64,000 nucleotides of DNA from contig CAMLQK010000001.1 of assembly GCA_946482285.1 (NCBI GenBank), positions 62,001 through 126,000 of the forward strand, read 5' to 3'. The stretch is from an uncultured Candidatus Saccharibacteria bacterium. Its GTDB lineage: Bacteria > Patescibacteria > Saccharimonadia > Saccharimonadales > UBA4665. Under the pieces are notes generated by a model that was not told the DNA's origin, did not search any database, and was given only the letters and a program-made list of their open reading frames with translations. Shown here piece after piece: positions 8,364-15,832 of the stretch (the stretch's first letter is position 1; each line of letters begins with the position of its first letter). A program made the translations under genes and the position numbers.

Positions 8364-9068
8364 CTAAGGCTGATTAAGCGCCATGAGGGCAGAATGGATT
8401 TTCTGGGGGGTTAGCCCCTCCATGGGAAGTGCATTGGCAATATCATACTGCCCGACTTGTGTACGGCGTAGATCAGACATATACGCCCCTGTTTTGAGTA
8501 GCCTACCGACATCCTCAACCAGTGAGCGGATGTATGTGCCGCTAGACACATGTACGGTAAATCTTACAAATGGATAGTCATAAGCTGTTACCTCGAGCGA
8601 TTCAATATGTATCGGACGAGCAGGAAGCTCCGGCGCCTTGCCTGCGCGGGCTAGCTTGTATGCCCGCTGGCCATTGATTTTTATGGCCGAAAACGCGGGC
8701 GGTTTTTGCATGCTGTCACCTACAAAGCCGTCAAGCACAGCACGCACGTCAGCCTCTGTGGGCTGGAGCGTAGATACTTCAGTTTTTTGACCTTCTTCGT
8801 CACCCGTTGTACTGGTCTCCCCTAACCGCATAGTAACCTCGTATGTTTTATCGAGCTTAGTCAGCGACATGGCATGGGTAGTATATTTGCCCAATAGCAG
8901 CACCAAAAGACCAGTTGCCATGGGGTCAAGGGTGCCGGTATGGCCTACGGGGAAACGTTTTTTATTACTTGTATTCAGTTCTGACAACTGCACCGTGCGG
9001 CGGACTTTGTTGACTACGTCAAATGAAGTCCAACCCTTGGGCTTATCTATCAGGAGAATTCCGTTCAT
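8364..9068 (-). CDS. truB: tRNA pseudouridine(55) synthase TruB
   Basis: Makes pseudouridine 55 in the T-loop of tRNAs. The start MNGILLIDKPKGWTSFDVV and the catalytic motif GHTGTLDPMATG with Asp48 are typical. RAYKLARAG and VSSGTYIRSLVEDVG are also conserved TruB blocks. At 234 aa it is shorter than the usual ~300, and the C-terminal PUA-like region seems to be missing or minimal. A TATAAT box (9077-9082) ends 8 nt before the ATG. Confidence 0.95.
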   Translation of the reverse strand: MNGILLIDKPKGWTSFDVVNKVRRTVQLSELNTSNKKRFPVGHTGTLDPMATGLLVLLLGKYTTHAMSLTKLDKTYEVTMRLGETSTTGDEEGQKTEVSTLQPTEADVRAVLDGFVGDSMQKPPAFSAIKINGQRAYKLARAGKAPELPARPIHIESLEVTAYDYPFVRFTVHVSSGTYIRSLVEDVGRLLKTGAYMSDLRRTQVGQYDIANALPMEGLTPQKIHSALMALNQP

Positions 9069-9076
9069 AAGGAGTC

Positions 9077-9082
9077 ATTATA
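9077..9082 (-). promoter_or_regulatory. truB -10 box
   Basis: Consensus TATAAT on the minus strand, 8 nt before the truB ATG; leaderless arrangement. No good -35 match is seen. Confidence 0.5.
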
Positions 9083-9085
9083 GCA

Positions 9086-10942
9086 CTATTGTTGGCCAGG
9101 AAGCGTAGGAGGCATCATTGGAGGAGGCACTGCCGGAGGGGCACCGGCAAGATTTTGACCCTGTGAAACTGTTGGGGGCATAGGTTCGAAGCTCACTGGT
9201 TGCTGCTGGGGTGGCACAGTGATTGGTGCAGGCGGCGTATTGGCATCGTGCAAGCCATAGCTGAGAGGCTGCGCATTTAAAGCCTGGATAGGACCAGGGT
9301 TCTGACCAGCGCCAGTGGCGCCGCTGAGTGCCTGTTCGACAGCGTTACGAGCGTCATCAACACTGGTAGCGGCCGGAGCTGGTGCAGGCGGCGTTGCAGA
9401 AGGCAACAGATTGGCTGGAGGCTGCGCAGCTTGTGGCGTTGGCTGTATAACACTCGACGTGGGCTGTGCAGGAGTTGGCATTAGCGGCACTGAGGTATCA
9501 CTCAGATGTGGGCTGTCGACCTCTTCTTCTATTTCTGCCAGTGTTTTTGTGGGCTGTGCAGGTTCTGGTTGACCAACAGGGTGTACGGCTGGTGGAGTAA
9601 TAATCGGGCCGTTTGCAGGCATTCCAGCACCAACGGAAGCTTGCAACGGATTAACTGGAGGCTGCGCAGCTTGTGGCGTTGGCCCCGAAGCAGAGTTGTC
9701 TTCTTCCTTAGCTTTGGCTGAAAGAGGCTGGATAACTGCATGGTTTTTATTCTGTTGTGATGGCAACGGCTCGCGATTCAATAAGCCTACTGATGGCAGT
9801 GACAGAGGATCGGTGCTTGGCTCGTCCTCTTCATCGAACTTTGTATTCGCCGTAAGCGGTGAACCTAGCATAGGAGGTTCGGGGTCAGTTAACAGCTTTG
9901 GGCTGTCTTCACGGTGGATTTCTGGCAATGGGCCAAGCGGAGGCAATGTGTCACCACTCTCCTTCTGCATTGGCTGAAGCTGGCCGTGTTCGTCGATATG
10001 GATCTGTGGCGTCTGTGGCTCTTCGGGCTCGGCTGGCTCTTCGGCGGACTCCTGCGGGGTAATCTGGGGTTCAGCTGGTTTTTCGTGTTCGATCTCTATA
10101 GTGCCGTCATCTGGTTTGGGGGGAGCAGCTGGCTCTGCTGGCTTAGACGTGCCAGCCGATTCTTCCATCTTCTGGATTGGAGCTGGCTGTGGGGGAACAA
10201 CAGGCTCTTGCAGCTTTGTTGCGACCAATTGCTGGTTGGCGCCAGCTGACATCAGCTCAGCACTGATGCTCATGGTCTGCGGTGATGTTTTGTTGTTGCT
10301 AAACCGCTCTGTTTCGGCAATGATACCAGTTAAGAAGGCGGTTGCAATTTGACCATCAAGAAGTTTTTTGTCGAGAGCGTCGCTAAGCTGGACAGTAAGC
10401 TCACTTAGGCTGCTGGCACCAGCATCGAGCCAATTAACACTACCGAGCTCCCCACCTGGTTTGACATTCACGGTCATGACGGTAGCATCGTGCAAAATAC
10501 GGCCATGTGAAGTAATAGCCTGGTCTAGCTCGTTTTGGTTGTGTACGCCAAGAGCTAAAACAACGTCGACATTGAAATCACCTTGTGAGAAATCGAGGTC
10601 TCTGTCGCTAATAGAGGTGCGGTATGGTGTGATAAAGATTTTGACCATGCGGTCTTCAACCTTATACCGAAGTTTGTCAGCTTTGGACTTATCAAGAGCA
10701 ATGATAAAATCGCGCAAGGAATCAGTATTTTTTTCGAGCGTACGTTCTGGTTGCAAGAATTCGATGGTTGATGGAACGTTGCCACTGAAGACCGCTGTAG
10801 CGTGCTTACCCATCTTGTTCAAGGCAACGGTCAGACCAATACAAGCAGCAAGTTGGTCTACTGAAGGGTTATTGCTGACGGTGACCAAAATATTGTTGGC
10901 TTGTTGAAGGCGTTCGACTACTTGTTGTTTTTGATTGTCCAT
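9086..10942 (-). CDS. DHH-like phosphoesterase homologue with degenerate active site and long disordered tail
   Basis: Residues 1 to about 235 look like the N-terminal domain of DHH phosphoesterases (NrnA/RecJ-like): NNPSVDQLAACIGLTVALNKMG, DVVLALGVH, then DATVMTVNVKPGGELGSVNW and SLSELTVQLSDAL. The metal-binding D-x-D of motif I and the DHH triplet are not there: SVDQLAA replaces PDxDAxGS, and NVK stands at the DHH position. Catalysis is therefore doubtful. The rest, nearly 400 residues, is Pro/Gln/Glu/Ala-rich and low in complexity. I start at MDNQKQQVVE (10942), because the 25 residues before it lack family features; AAGG lies upstream. A scaffold or regulatory role is possible but unproven. 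Confidence 0.7.
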   Translation of the reverse strand: MDNQKQQVVERLQQANNILVTVSNNPSVDQLAACIGLTVALNKMGKHATAVFSGNVPSTIEFLQPERTLEKNTDSLRDFIIALDKSKADKLRYKVEDRMVKIFITPYRTSISDRDLDFSQGDFNVDVVLALGVHNQNELDQAITSHGRILHDATVMTVNVKPGGELGSVNWLDAGASSLSELTVQLSDALDKKLLDGQIATAFLTGIIAETERFSNNKTSPQTMSISAELMSAGANQQLVATKLQEPVVPPQPAPIQKMEESAGTSKPAEPAAPPKPDDGTIEIEHEKPAEPQITPQESAEEPAEPEEPQTPQIHIDEHGQLQPMQKESGDTLPPLGPLPEIHREDSPKLLTDPEPPMLGSPLTANTKFDEEDEPSTDPLSLPSVGLLNREPLPSQQNKNHAVIQPLSAKAKEEDNSASGPTPQAAQPPVNPLQASVGAGMPANGPIITPPAVHPVGQPEPAQPTKTLAEIEEEVDSPHLSDTSVPLMPTPAQPTSSVIQPTPQAAQPPANLLPSATPPAPAPAATSVDDARNAVEQALSGATGAGQNPGPIQALNAQPLSYGLHDANTPPAPITVPPQQQPVSFEPMPPTVSQGQNLAGAPPAVPPPMMPPTLPGQQ

Positions 10943-11040
10943 TGTTTGTTTTTTTACCTTATGCTTTACGCGTAGCGTACCACATAACCATAAGCTTGTC
11001 GAGCTTTTATTCCCCATCTGTTTGGACGCAGAACAGAATA

Positions 11041-11078
11041 TTGAAATAAATATTAAAATATGTTATAATTAACATATT
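11041..11078 (+). promoter_or_regulatory. Promoter with palindromic operator before the small-membrane-protein block
   Basis: -35 TTGAAA (11041-11046), 17-bp spacer, -10 TATAAT (11064-11069). The -10 box sits inside a perfect inverted repeat: AATATGTTA (11057-11065), TAAT, TAACATATT (11070-11078). This is the shape of a dimeric repressor site that blocks RNA polymerase. Confidence 0.7.
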
Positions 11079-11121
11079 ACCTCTCTTAGGGGTGGTATGT
11101 TCATTGAGAAGGAGTTGATTA

Positions 11122-11166
11122 GGTGTTGCACTAAATTTTTGAGCCTCGAAGGTTTTGCGCAACACC
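11122..11166 (+). other. Long 5'-leader stem-loop
   Basis: GGTGTTGC (11122-11129) pairs with GCAACACC (11159-11166) around a 29-nt loop, between the promoter and the SD site (AAGGAG, 11190-11196) of the first gene. It may be a regulatory leader. A start at 11097 opens a frame through it, but that frame has no family features. Confidence 0.5.
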
Positions 11167-11203
11167 CAAGAAACAATCACCGCACACACAAGGAGCGTTC
11201 GCA

Positions 11204-11566
11204 ATGCCCCGCAGCTTTACCCGCAGCGACCTGTGGGTCGCCCTGCTGTTCCTGGCAACTGTCGGCTTTGGCCTGGTGACTGGCGTGCAGGTCAAACTGA
11301 TCGCTATCGCCCACGCACCGGTGCTGCCCGACGCCCAGGGACTTCCCGAGGTACTGATGTGCAAGATGATCACTCCGGTGGCCATCCTCGTCATCCTGAC
11401 GTACGTGTTCCGTAAGTGGCAGCTCAGCGGCTTGCCTGTTCTGGCTACGTACACCGCCACCGCGGCGCTTCCCAGCGCTATCACAATGGCGCACTATGCT
11501 GCCATCGTATTTTTCGCCGGCATGCCCGACGAGATCAAGACGTTCTTTCTGCAGCACCTGACGTAG
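11204..11566 (+). CDS. Small membrane protein, 120 aa
   Basis: Not recognised. Three hydrophobic segments are visible: about residues 11-34 (LWVALLFLATVGFGLVTGVQ), 52-68 (MITPVAILVILTYVF) and 80-103. The N terminus is basic (MPRSFTRSD). The ATG has AAGGAG 7 nt upstream. It is the first gene of the block behind the palindromic promoter. Confidence 0.6.
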   Translation: MPRSFTRSDLWVALLFLATVGFGLVTGVQVKLIAIAHAPVLPDAQGLPEVLMCKMITPVAILVILTYVFRKWQLSGLPVLATYTATAALPSAITMAHYAAIVFFAGMPDEIKTFFLQHLT

Positions 11567-11586
11567 TAAACGACGAGAGGGATCTC

Positions 11587-11937
11587 ATGAGCTTCAGCAC
11601 CCCTGAACCGCCGCGCGAAGGCTTGATTGCCGACCCGCCGCCCAAGCCGTTCAACGACAACAAGGACAGCTGGGCCGCAGTAAGCGCACTACTGGCCCTA
11701 CTGGTGCTTCCGCTTGCTGGCCTCTACATTGGCTGGCTGACCGGACTGGCTCTAATGGATCAGGTCAAGATCCTGCGTATCCTGCTGGCCCTACTGGTCA
11801 TCAGCAGCGTCGCAGAGGTGGTAGCTGCCGAAACAAGCAACACGTGGAACTACTGCGCTAGGAATACCGTCCGCGCGCTCGGCCTCATGGGTATCGCCAT
11901 CGTCATCGGCACCTGCCTCGCCCTGCAACACGCCTGA
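11587..11937 (+). CDS. Small membrane protein, 116 aa
   Basis: Not recognised. A Pro-rich, charged, probably cytoplasmic N terminus of ~28 residues (MSFSTPEPPREGL) is followed by three hydrophobic segments (about SALLALLVLPLAGLYIGWLT, ILRILLALLVISSVAEVV, ALGLMGIAIVIGTCLAL). The start at 11587 is supported by GAGAGG about 7 nt upstream and lies 20 nt after the previous stop. Upstream ATGs in the same frame overlap the preceding gene. Confidence 0.6.
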   Translation: MSFSTPEPPREGLIADPPPKPFNDNKDSWAAVSALLALLVLPLAGLYIGWLTGLALMDQVKILRILLALLVISSVAEVVAAETSNTWNYCARNTVRALGLMGIAIVIGTCLALQHA

Positions 11938-11956
11938 AACCCGAAAGGAAGCGGGC

Positions 11957-12316
11957 ATGTCCGAGAAACTGGCAGCCAAGCTGCTGTACGCCTTCGGCGT
12001 CAGCATCATCACCCTGTCTGGCATAAGCTGGGCAATTCTCGGTGTCGTCATGCCTCCATACTTTGGAGGTGCTGTCGGCCTCATGGTGAGTGTCGCCGGA
12101 TTGGTGGCTGTTATCGGGGTCAAGGTGTTCGCACCAAAGCCCAAAGCAATCACTACTCCGTGGGGACTTGCCTGGAGCGTCATGCGCATGTCAGCGCTGG
12201 CTCTGTTGGTAACTTCACTGCTGGCCTACAGCCTCCCGTTCCTGGGGGATCTGGCCATGCGAGCCATCTTCGACGCCCTCATCGGCGACGAAATTGGCCC
12301 CATCAACGTTCTGTAA
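11957..12316 (+). CDS. Small membrane protein, 119 aa
   Basis: Not recognised. There are four likely membrane helices: about residues 12-32, 35-55, 72-92 and 94-110. The length and helix arrangement resemble a compact four-helix protein. SD AAAGGAAG precedes the ATG; the gene begins 19 nt after the previous stop. An operon is likely. Confidence 0.6.
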   Translation: MSEKLAAKLLYAFGVSIITLSGISWAILGVVMPPYFGGAVGLMVSVAGLVAVIGVKVFAPKPKAITTPWGLAWSVMRMSALALLVTSLLAYSLPFLGDLAMRAIFDALIGDEIGPINVL

Positions 12317-12337
12317 GCACCGACCGGGGGCTCACTA

Positions 12338-12751
12338 GTGTCCACTATCGTCAGAAAAAGCATGGCTGTCCGCAAGGCGGGCTTCGTCCTGCTGTACTTC
12401 GCCATTGGCGCGGTACTCGGCACAGCGACAGCGCACAACTTCGGTGCCCACGGCACACCGTCGGCCCAGGACTACAGCAGTCTGCTGTTCTGGTCGAACG
12501 CATCATGCCTCATCGCAATCATGGGCATCTTCGGCATCGCCGTGAGCCTGTACAAGCGGTGGAGCCGGCAGCGTTGCGACGACAGCTTTACGTGCATGTC
12601 GTGCCGCGACGCAAACAAGCACTGCTGCGAACACTACGCAATGGAACGTCGTAGCCTGGTCTTCTGGACGAAGGCTACGTTGTTCCCTTCACTGGCACTG
12701 GTCGGCTTCGCCGCCCTGTACTTCTGGACGGCAACGCCAGCGCTGGTGTAG
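12338..12751 (+). CDS. Small membrane protein with cytoplasmic-type Cys cluster, 137 aa
   Basis: Not recognised. Three hydrophobic segments flank a Cys-rich loop: SRQRCDDSFTCMSCRDANKH and then CC (C-x5-C-x2-C-x6-CC), at about residues 77-98. This spacing could bind a metal or form disulfides. The start is a GTG (12338) with GGGGG about 8 nt upstream; an in-frame ATG at 12362 is the alternative. Confidence 0.55.
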   Translation: MSTIVRKSMAVRKAGFVLLYFAIGAVLGTATAHNFGAHGTPSAQDYSSLLFWSNASCLIAIMGIFGIAVSLYKRWSRQRCDDSFTCMSCRDANKHCCEHYAMERRSLVFWTKATLFPSLALVGFAALYFWTATPALV

Positions 12752-12793
12752 CAAGCACATCCGTCACCCTATTCGTACATCGGAGGAAACACC

Positions 12794-13186
12794 ATGTCTG
12801 GTGAGCTCAAGCAGTACGACGGCCCGTGTGTCACCAACCGACGCGACGAGCCCTACAAGGGTCGCAGGCGCCTGATGGTGAAGCGCGCGGCACGCATCCA
12901 GCACCCGGTGATTTCATCACTGGTCGCTGTGGTGTTCGTGGCTCTCGGAACGCTTTCTGCCCTCAGGTCGCCGGTCGTGGACCCGTACTTCACCGACGCC
13001 GTCCGAGTCTACCTGCTGGTCGCGCTCGTCTCCCTGGGATGTGGCATGTTCAGCAAGCAAGAGGCGGTCTTCAAGCGTTCGCTACTACTGCCCCACGTTC
13101 GGTACTACGTCGGCATGTGGCTGGCACTCAGCTTCGCATTCACCCTGTTTGGCCTCTGCTTCGGCAACTGGATCATCCGGTTGTAG
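12794..13186 (+). CDS. Small membrane protein, 130 aa
   Basis: Not recognised. A long basic N terminus (~36 residues, with YKGRRRLMVKRAARIQ) is followed by three hydrophobic segments (about 40-58, 67-86, 105-127). A strong SD site (GGAGGAAA) lies before the ATG. It is the last gene of the block and is followed by a large hairpin at 13240-13271. Confidence 0.6.
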   Translation: MSGELKQYDGPCVTNRRDEPYKGRRRLMVKRAARIQHPVISSLVAVVFVALGTLSALRSPVVDPYFTDAVRVYLLVALVSLGCGMFSKQEAVFKRSLLLPHVRYYVGMWLALSFAFTLFGLCFGNWIIRL

Positions 13187-13239
13187 TGGAGCCGCAGTGG
13201 GGTCTGACGCCCTGAGCGGGTGAGACGAGTGTGGCGCGT

Positions 13240-13271
13240 GGCCGGCATCCGCAGGAATTCCTGTGCCGGCC
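13240..13271 (+). terminator. Large hairpin ending the membrane-protein block
   Basis: GGCCGGCA (13240-13247) pairs with TGCCGGCC (13264-13271); GCGCG at 13234-13238 can extend the stem with CGCGC at 13272-13276. The loop holds the palindrome CAGGAATTCCTG. Only a weak T-rich stretch follows, so it could instead be a protein site or RNA structure. Confidence 0.5.
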
Positions 13272-13325
13272 GCGCGCCCCTCGTTGTTTCTGTAATCCTC
13301 CTTCTCACTCTCACAAAAAACGCAT

Positions 13326-13356
13326 GGAAAAGCGCTTGGATTGGCGCTCTTTTTTA
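13326..13356 (+). terminator. Rho-independent terminator
   Basis: AGCGC (13331-13335) and GCGCT (13344-13348) with flanking A's and T's, followed by a run of T's (13350-13355). It probably ends transcripts coming from the membrane-protein block. Confidence 0.7.
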
Positions 13357-13389
13357 TGCCAAAAATTATATATGACCCCGAGTCAGATT

Positions 13390-13419
13390 TTGACAAAGTG
13401 GGGTCCCATGATGTATAGT
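13390..13419 (+). promoter_or_regulatory. rpsT promoter
   Basis: Consensus -35 TTGACA (13390-13395), 18-bp spacer, -10 TATAGT (13414-13419) preceded by TG. GACCCC (13374-13379) and GGGGTC (13400-13405) form an inverted repeat around the -35 box, which could be an operator. Confidence 0.78.
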
Positions 13420-13451
13420 TTACTTCGATTAACTAAGATAAAGGTACAAAT

Positions 13452-13871
13452 ATGCCAATCATCAAATCAGCAAAAAAGCGTGTGCGCACTGCTGAAAAAG
13501 CTGCCATCCGCAATAGTAAAACAAAGCGTTCTTTGAAGAGTGCTGTCAAAGCTTTCCACAAAGCCATTACTGGTGGCGACAAAAAAGCCGTCAACGAGAA
13601 CCACAACAAAGCACAAAGTGCCTTGGACAAGGCTGGCAAAAAGAATGTCATGCACAAGAACAAGGTCGCCCGCAAGAAGAGCCAGCTCTCTAAGGCCGCC
13701 AAAACAGCGGCAGGCGTCGACAAGCCAGCAGTAAAGAAAGTGGCCAAGAAAGCCGCACCTAAGACTACTGTCAAGAAGGCGGCTGCTAAGCCTGCTGCAA
13801 AGAAAGCTGCGCCAGCTAAGAAGCCAGCTGCTAAAAAAGCTCCTGCTAAAAAGCCTGCTGCAAAGAAGTAA
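13452..13871 (+). CDS. rpsT: 30S ribosomal protein S20 with histone-H1-like tail
   Basis: S20 binds 16S rRNA at the bottom of the small subunit. Residues 1 to about 85 are a normal S20 (MPIIKSAKKRVRTAEKAAIRN, then KAQSALDKAGKKNVMHKNK, ARKKSQL). The last ~50 residues are an added Lys/Ala/Pro repeat tail (units like AAKPAAKKA, KKPAAKK), so the protein is 139 aa instead of ~87. Such tails resemble histone H1-like DNA-binding tails. A similar tract is seen at the N terminus of MscL in this window. AAAGG lies 7 nt before the ATG. Confidence 0.95.
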   Translation: MPIIKSAKKRVRTAEKAAIRNSKTKRSLKSAVKAFHKAITGGDKKAVNENHNKAQSALDKAGKKNVMHKNKVARKKSQLSKAAKTAAGVDKPAVKKVAKKAAPKTTVKKAAAKPAAKKAAPAKKPAAKKAPAKKPAAKK

Positions 13872-13893
13872 GCATTACACAGATCGTATAAAA

Positions 13894-13921
13894 GAGCCCG
13901 CGTTATAGCGGGCCTTTTTTA
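13894..13921. terminator. Bidirectional terminator between rpsT and holA
   Basis: GCCCGC (13896-13901), loop GTTATA, GCGGGC (13908-13913), then a run of T's. On the minus strand the stem is followed by TCTTTTAT, so it can also serve holA. Confidence 0.88.
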
Positions 13922-13942
13922 TGGCAGCCGTTTTAAAGCATT

Positions 13943-14863
13943 TTAGGCACTAATCCCAAGGAGCAGTAACCTGGTCGCTTCGTCGGCATCGATGCTTTCG
14001 CGCTTCAGGCGGACATCAAGCTGCAATAAGCTTGCCACTAGCTGCCGCAAACGGTCAAGACTCAAGTTCCGCACCGCCGACTGGCTTTTGCGGACGACAT
14101 ATGGATTCAGCTTTGCGGCTTTGGCTATTTCGTCGGCAGGTCGCCGTCCAGCCGCCTTCACCGTAACCAAAATACTGAGCTGCCAGGCAACCATCGCCAA
14201 AATAGCCTGTGGATCTACCCGCAGTGCCCGCTGCTCGTCATACAACGCCATCATACGCTTAGTATTGCCACTGAATGCAGCGTCGAGCAATTCAAATACG
14301 GTACTTTGCGGTGTATAGTCAGTGAGTTCCTGGATGGATTGGCTAGTGATCTGTGGATTAAAGGCCAAGAGCTTATCTAGGTCGTGCTGCAGCATCTGTT
14401 GATTTGCCCCTACACGATCCACGAGCGCCTTGGCATCAGCCTGAGCCAGTTTACCACCCGTTTGCTGCACGTATTGTACCGCCCATCGGTTAAGGCCGTT
14501 CGCGTCCAGCTCGGCATGCTCGCGGAAATCAGTAATTTTTTTTAGCGCCTTATAATACGCCAAGCGTTTGTCTAGCTTAGGTTCGACGATGACAAGATCC
14601 GTCGTATCTGGTACATCCCTAAGAACCTCGGTAATGGCTTCGGCGAACTGCTTCTGCTTGCCCGGCTCGCGTAAAACCACCAGCTTGCGTGCGGTTAGGA
14701 ACGGTAGGCTATGGATACTTTCGCGCATGCGGTCGGTAACACTTTCTTCACCATCAAAACGCTCTACCGCCATGTCAGTATAGGCGGCGACAAAGTCCCG
14801 CACAATCTGTTGCAGCTCGGTTTGGAGCAGAAATGCATTTGCCCCTGTCAGTGTGACAATCAT
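13943..14863 (-). CDS. holA: DNA polymerase III delta subunit
   Basis: Clamp-loader subunit that opens the beta sliding clamp. The 306-aa length fits. Family features include an early FLLQTELQQIVRDFV, then FDGEESVTDRMRESIHSLPFLTARKLVVLREPG, LVIVEPKLDKRLAYYKALKK, the domain III start VDRVGANQQMLQHDLDKLLAF, and FELLDAAFSGNTKRMMALYD with ILAMVAWQLSIL. A TATCAT box (14871-14876) ends 7 nt before the ATG. It may also be transcribed with mutM and the orphan gene upstream. Confidence 0.9.
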   Translation of the reverse strand: MIVTLTGANAFLLQTELQQIVRDFVAAYTDMAVERFDGEESVTDRMRESIHSLPFLTARKLVVLREPGKQKQFAEAITEVLRDVPDTTDLVIVEPKLDKRLAYYKALKKITDFREHAELDANGLNRWAVQYVQQTGGKLAQADAKALVDRVGANQQMLQHDLDKLLAFNPQITSQSIQELTDYTPQSTVFELLDAAFSGNTKRMMALYDEQRALRVDPQAILAMVAWQLSILVTVKAAGRRPADEIAKAAKLNPYVVRKSQSAVRNLSLDRLRQLVASLLQLDVRLKRESIDADEATRLLLLGISA

Positions 14864-14870
14864 TGGTTCA

Positions 14871-14876
14871 ATGATA
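14871..14876 (-). promoter_or_regulatory. holA -10 box
   Basis: TATCAT on the minus strand, 7 nt before the holA ATG; leaderless arrangement. No good -35 box is visible. Confidence 0.4.
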
Positions 14877-14881
14877 GCACG

Positions 14882-15820
14882 CTAACTCCCGCGGGAGCGC
14901 CAACTTATGTTGTCTAATGTGACATGCTTGGCGGCGACAACTGACCATATCTCTTTGAAAACAGCTGGGATTTCTTGGCGTTGCCTACCGTTAAGCATCT
15001 GGGCAGCCTCGGTACGGCCGACTCCGAACGCCCGCCGTACCCTGTTTGCTGTTCTTGCTATTAGTAGCGCCCGTTGGTCTATATAGTCGGTCAAAAATTG
15101 CGTACGCTCACCCATTGAAACACCATCAGCAATTGGGGCTGTCAATCTAACATGATCCCTGCCGGCGAACGCCTGGTTACGCTTGGCGACTACTGCTTGC
15201 AGTACGTCATGCAAGGGTGGCGCAGCTTGCTCAGGCACAGAAAACCACATACCAAACGTTGCAATACGTGGAGCAGTCCGCCTATATCGACTAAAATCAA
15301 ACCGTGGCTCACGATCCAAAATACGACCAGTTGCCTCCAGACTGCGGCGGTCAAGCGCCTCTGTTATTGCCTTAAACAATGGAAAGGTCATAGACAAACT
15401 GGAATTAACAAAGAATTCAAACCTGTCATTATGCGTTGGATATTGTAACTGGCGGCGAGCGCGCTCGATACTGTGCCAAATATAGCCTGGCTGTGAGTGA
15501 AAAAATGCCGGTTCCAAACTAGCTTCAACAATGCGGCCAGGATGTGCGGGCGGCGCATCAGCAGAGCGGATCAATTGCCTGAGGGGACGTTGCAGAGAAC
15601 CCTGTTGAGGTTCTAATTGGCTGCCCTCCAGAAAGGTAGCTGCTATGCCAGGATCTGTCTCTTCCACAATCCAACGGCTAATGTCATCGTACATGTCGCC
15701 TCGAGGGCGGCGAAACCCAACAGTTGCACCAATGGCGACTTCATCGGAAAGTGGGTGGGATTGTTGTCGGTAGACGTCAAAATGGTCCATAGGCAGCACG
15801 GGTATGTTAGCTGTTTCCAT
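14882..15820 (-). CDS. Hypothetical protein, 312 aa
   Basis: Not recognised. The protein is soluble with no membrane segment and no obvious catalytic motif. It is rich in Arg and Gln, with helical stretches such as YIWHSIERARRQLQYPT and LIARTANRVRRAFGVGRTEA. It starts 12 nt after the mutM stop and ends 18 nt before holA, so it belongs to a DNA-maintenance neighbourhood, which is only weak evidence for its role. No strong SD site is seen. Confidence 0.6.
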   Translation of the reverse strand: METANIPVLPMDHFDVYRQQSHPLSDEVAIGATVGFRRPRGDMYDDISRWIVEETDPGIAATFLEGSQLEPQQGSLQRPLRQLIRSADAPPAHPGRIVEASLEPAFFHSQPGYIWHSIERARRQLQYPTHNDRFEFFVNSSLSMTFPLFKAITEALDRRSLEATGRILDREPRFDFSRYRRTAPRIATFGMWFSVPEQAAPPLHDVLQAVVAKRNQAFAGRDHVRLTAPIADGVSMGERTQFLTDYIDQRALLIARTANRVRRAFGVGRTEAAQMLNGRQRQEIPAVFKEIWSVVAAKHVTLDNISWRSRGS

Positions 15821-15832
15821 AAAACAATGCGT

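Larger units (their letters stand above)
11041..13290 (+). other. G+C-rich block of five small membrane proteins, probably acquired
   Basis: Five consecutive plus-strand genes of 116-137 aa, each with a good SD site. They use many G/C-ending codons (CTG, GTC, ATC, CGC), unlike the A+T-leaning neighbours with many ATA and CTA codons. The block has its own palindromic promoter, leader hairpin and terminal hairpin. No integrase, transposase or att repeat is seen, so horizontal origin is inferred from base and codon use only. Confidence 0.6.

Noticed and set aside
11018..11203. Minus-strand 65-codon frame (11007-11204) upstream of the DHH-like gene
   Set aside because: Overlaps the promoter and leader of the membrane-protein block and encodes no recognisable feature.
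11097..11279. A 60-codon leader frame before the membrane-protein block
   Set aside because: Overlaps the hairpin and the first gene, composition not protein-like. The hairpin is a better explanation.
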